A stretch of 6,323 nt of DNA from contig CADCTM010000929.1 in the NCBI GenBank assembly GCA_902805485.1, positions 1 through 6,323 on the forward strand, read 5' to 3'. The position numbers and the translations under genes are program-made. The notes beneath the pieces were generated by a model. The model was not told where the DNA came from. It was given only the letters and a program-made list of their open reading frames with translations, and did not search any database. The DNA is from an uncultured Coleofasciculus sp. GTDB taxonomy: Bacteria; Cyanobacteriota; Cyanobacteriia; Cyanobacteriales; Coleofasciculaceae. Below are positions 6,118 to 6,323 of this stretch, one piece after another. Position 1 is the first letter of the stretch, and every line of letters starts with the position of its first letter.

Positions 6118-6323
6118 ATGAGCAAAAAACAAGACACACCGCCGACAATTCTGCTAGTCGAACAGGAAGACGAGACGCGATCGCTCCTGAAATATAATCT
6201 TGGCAATCGAGGCTACCGTGTGATTGTGGCGTTAGACGAAGAAGATGCGATCGAACGGATGCGGGACGGACACGAATGCCCTGACCTGATTTTGCTCAAC
6301 CAGTATCTGCTGCCGCTAGACGA
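6118..6323 (+). CDS. Atypical receiver protein, 5' part (3' end outside window)
   Basis: The first 68 residues of a receiver-like protein are visible. TILLVEQEDETRSLLKYNL (10-28) gives beta-1 and helix 1, GYRVIVALDEEDAIERM (32-48) gives beta-2 and helix 2, and CPDLILLNQYLLPLD (54-68) is the phosphorylation-site strand. The acceptor position holds Asn61 (AAC, 6298-6300) instead of Asp, and the acidic pair is Glu-Gln. I recall a cyanobacterial group of short receivers reading ILLVEDEDETR.LL and LILVN, in which Asn is normal. If so, this is a group feature and not decay. ATG 6118 is the only start keeping this frame; the ATG at 6108 is out of frame and soon meets a stop. A HIP1 site lies inside, in line with a resident gene. 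Any output domain beyond the window cannot be seen. Confidence 0.8.
   Translation, partial: MSKKQDTPPTILLVEQEDETRSLLKYNLGNRGYRVIVALDEEDAIERMRDGHECPDLILLNQYLLPLD

Overview
The window most likely comes from a cyanobacterial chromosome. The octamer GCGATCGC (HIP1), typical of cyanobacterial genomes, occurs seven times (1358, 1439, 1506, 1810, 2542, 3588, 6177). The protein families also fit: a YflT-like general stress protein, an NtcA-like Crp regulator fused to a PAS domain, stand-alone receivers and an IS200-type transposase. I cannot name a genus. All confident genes lie on the + strand.

Layout. 1-380: the 3' end of an IS200/IS605-type tnpA, followed by an imperfect hairpin that fits the right end of the element. 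381-933: no recognisable gene, with a small GC-rich palindrome near 843-859. 934-2604: a YflT-domain general stress protein, then a PRK07109-like short-chain dehydrogenase/reductase (SDR) with a C-terminal membrane helix, 102 bp apart and possibly co-transcribed. A terminator-like hairpin (2656-2683) closes this block. 2684-3292: degenerate spacer holding a minus-strand remnant of a SorC/DeoR-type sugar-binding domain (2842-2994), which stops at a 12-bp inverted repeat. 3293-4866: a translationally coupled pair (ATGA overlap), a receiver-only protein with Glu at the phosphoacceptor position and a PAS-Crp fusion regulator. 5100-5813: a second, unrelated Crp/Fnr-family regulator, richer in GC and without HIP1 sites. 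5970-6019: a perfect 23-bp GC-rich stem-loop. 6118-end: the start of a second atypical receiver, with Asn at the phosphoacceptor position, cut by the window edge.

How the genes may work together (inference). This looks like an accessory stress and signalling region: a stress protein and a redox enzyme beside four regulatory genes. Neither receiver has a normal phosphoacceptor Asp, neither Crp-type protein shows a clear cAMP pocket, and no histidine kinase is visible. The receiver/PAS-Crp pair is the best candidate for an undescribed regulatory module: a receiver that may be locked in one state, made in a fixed ratio with a PAS-sensing DNA-binding protein.
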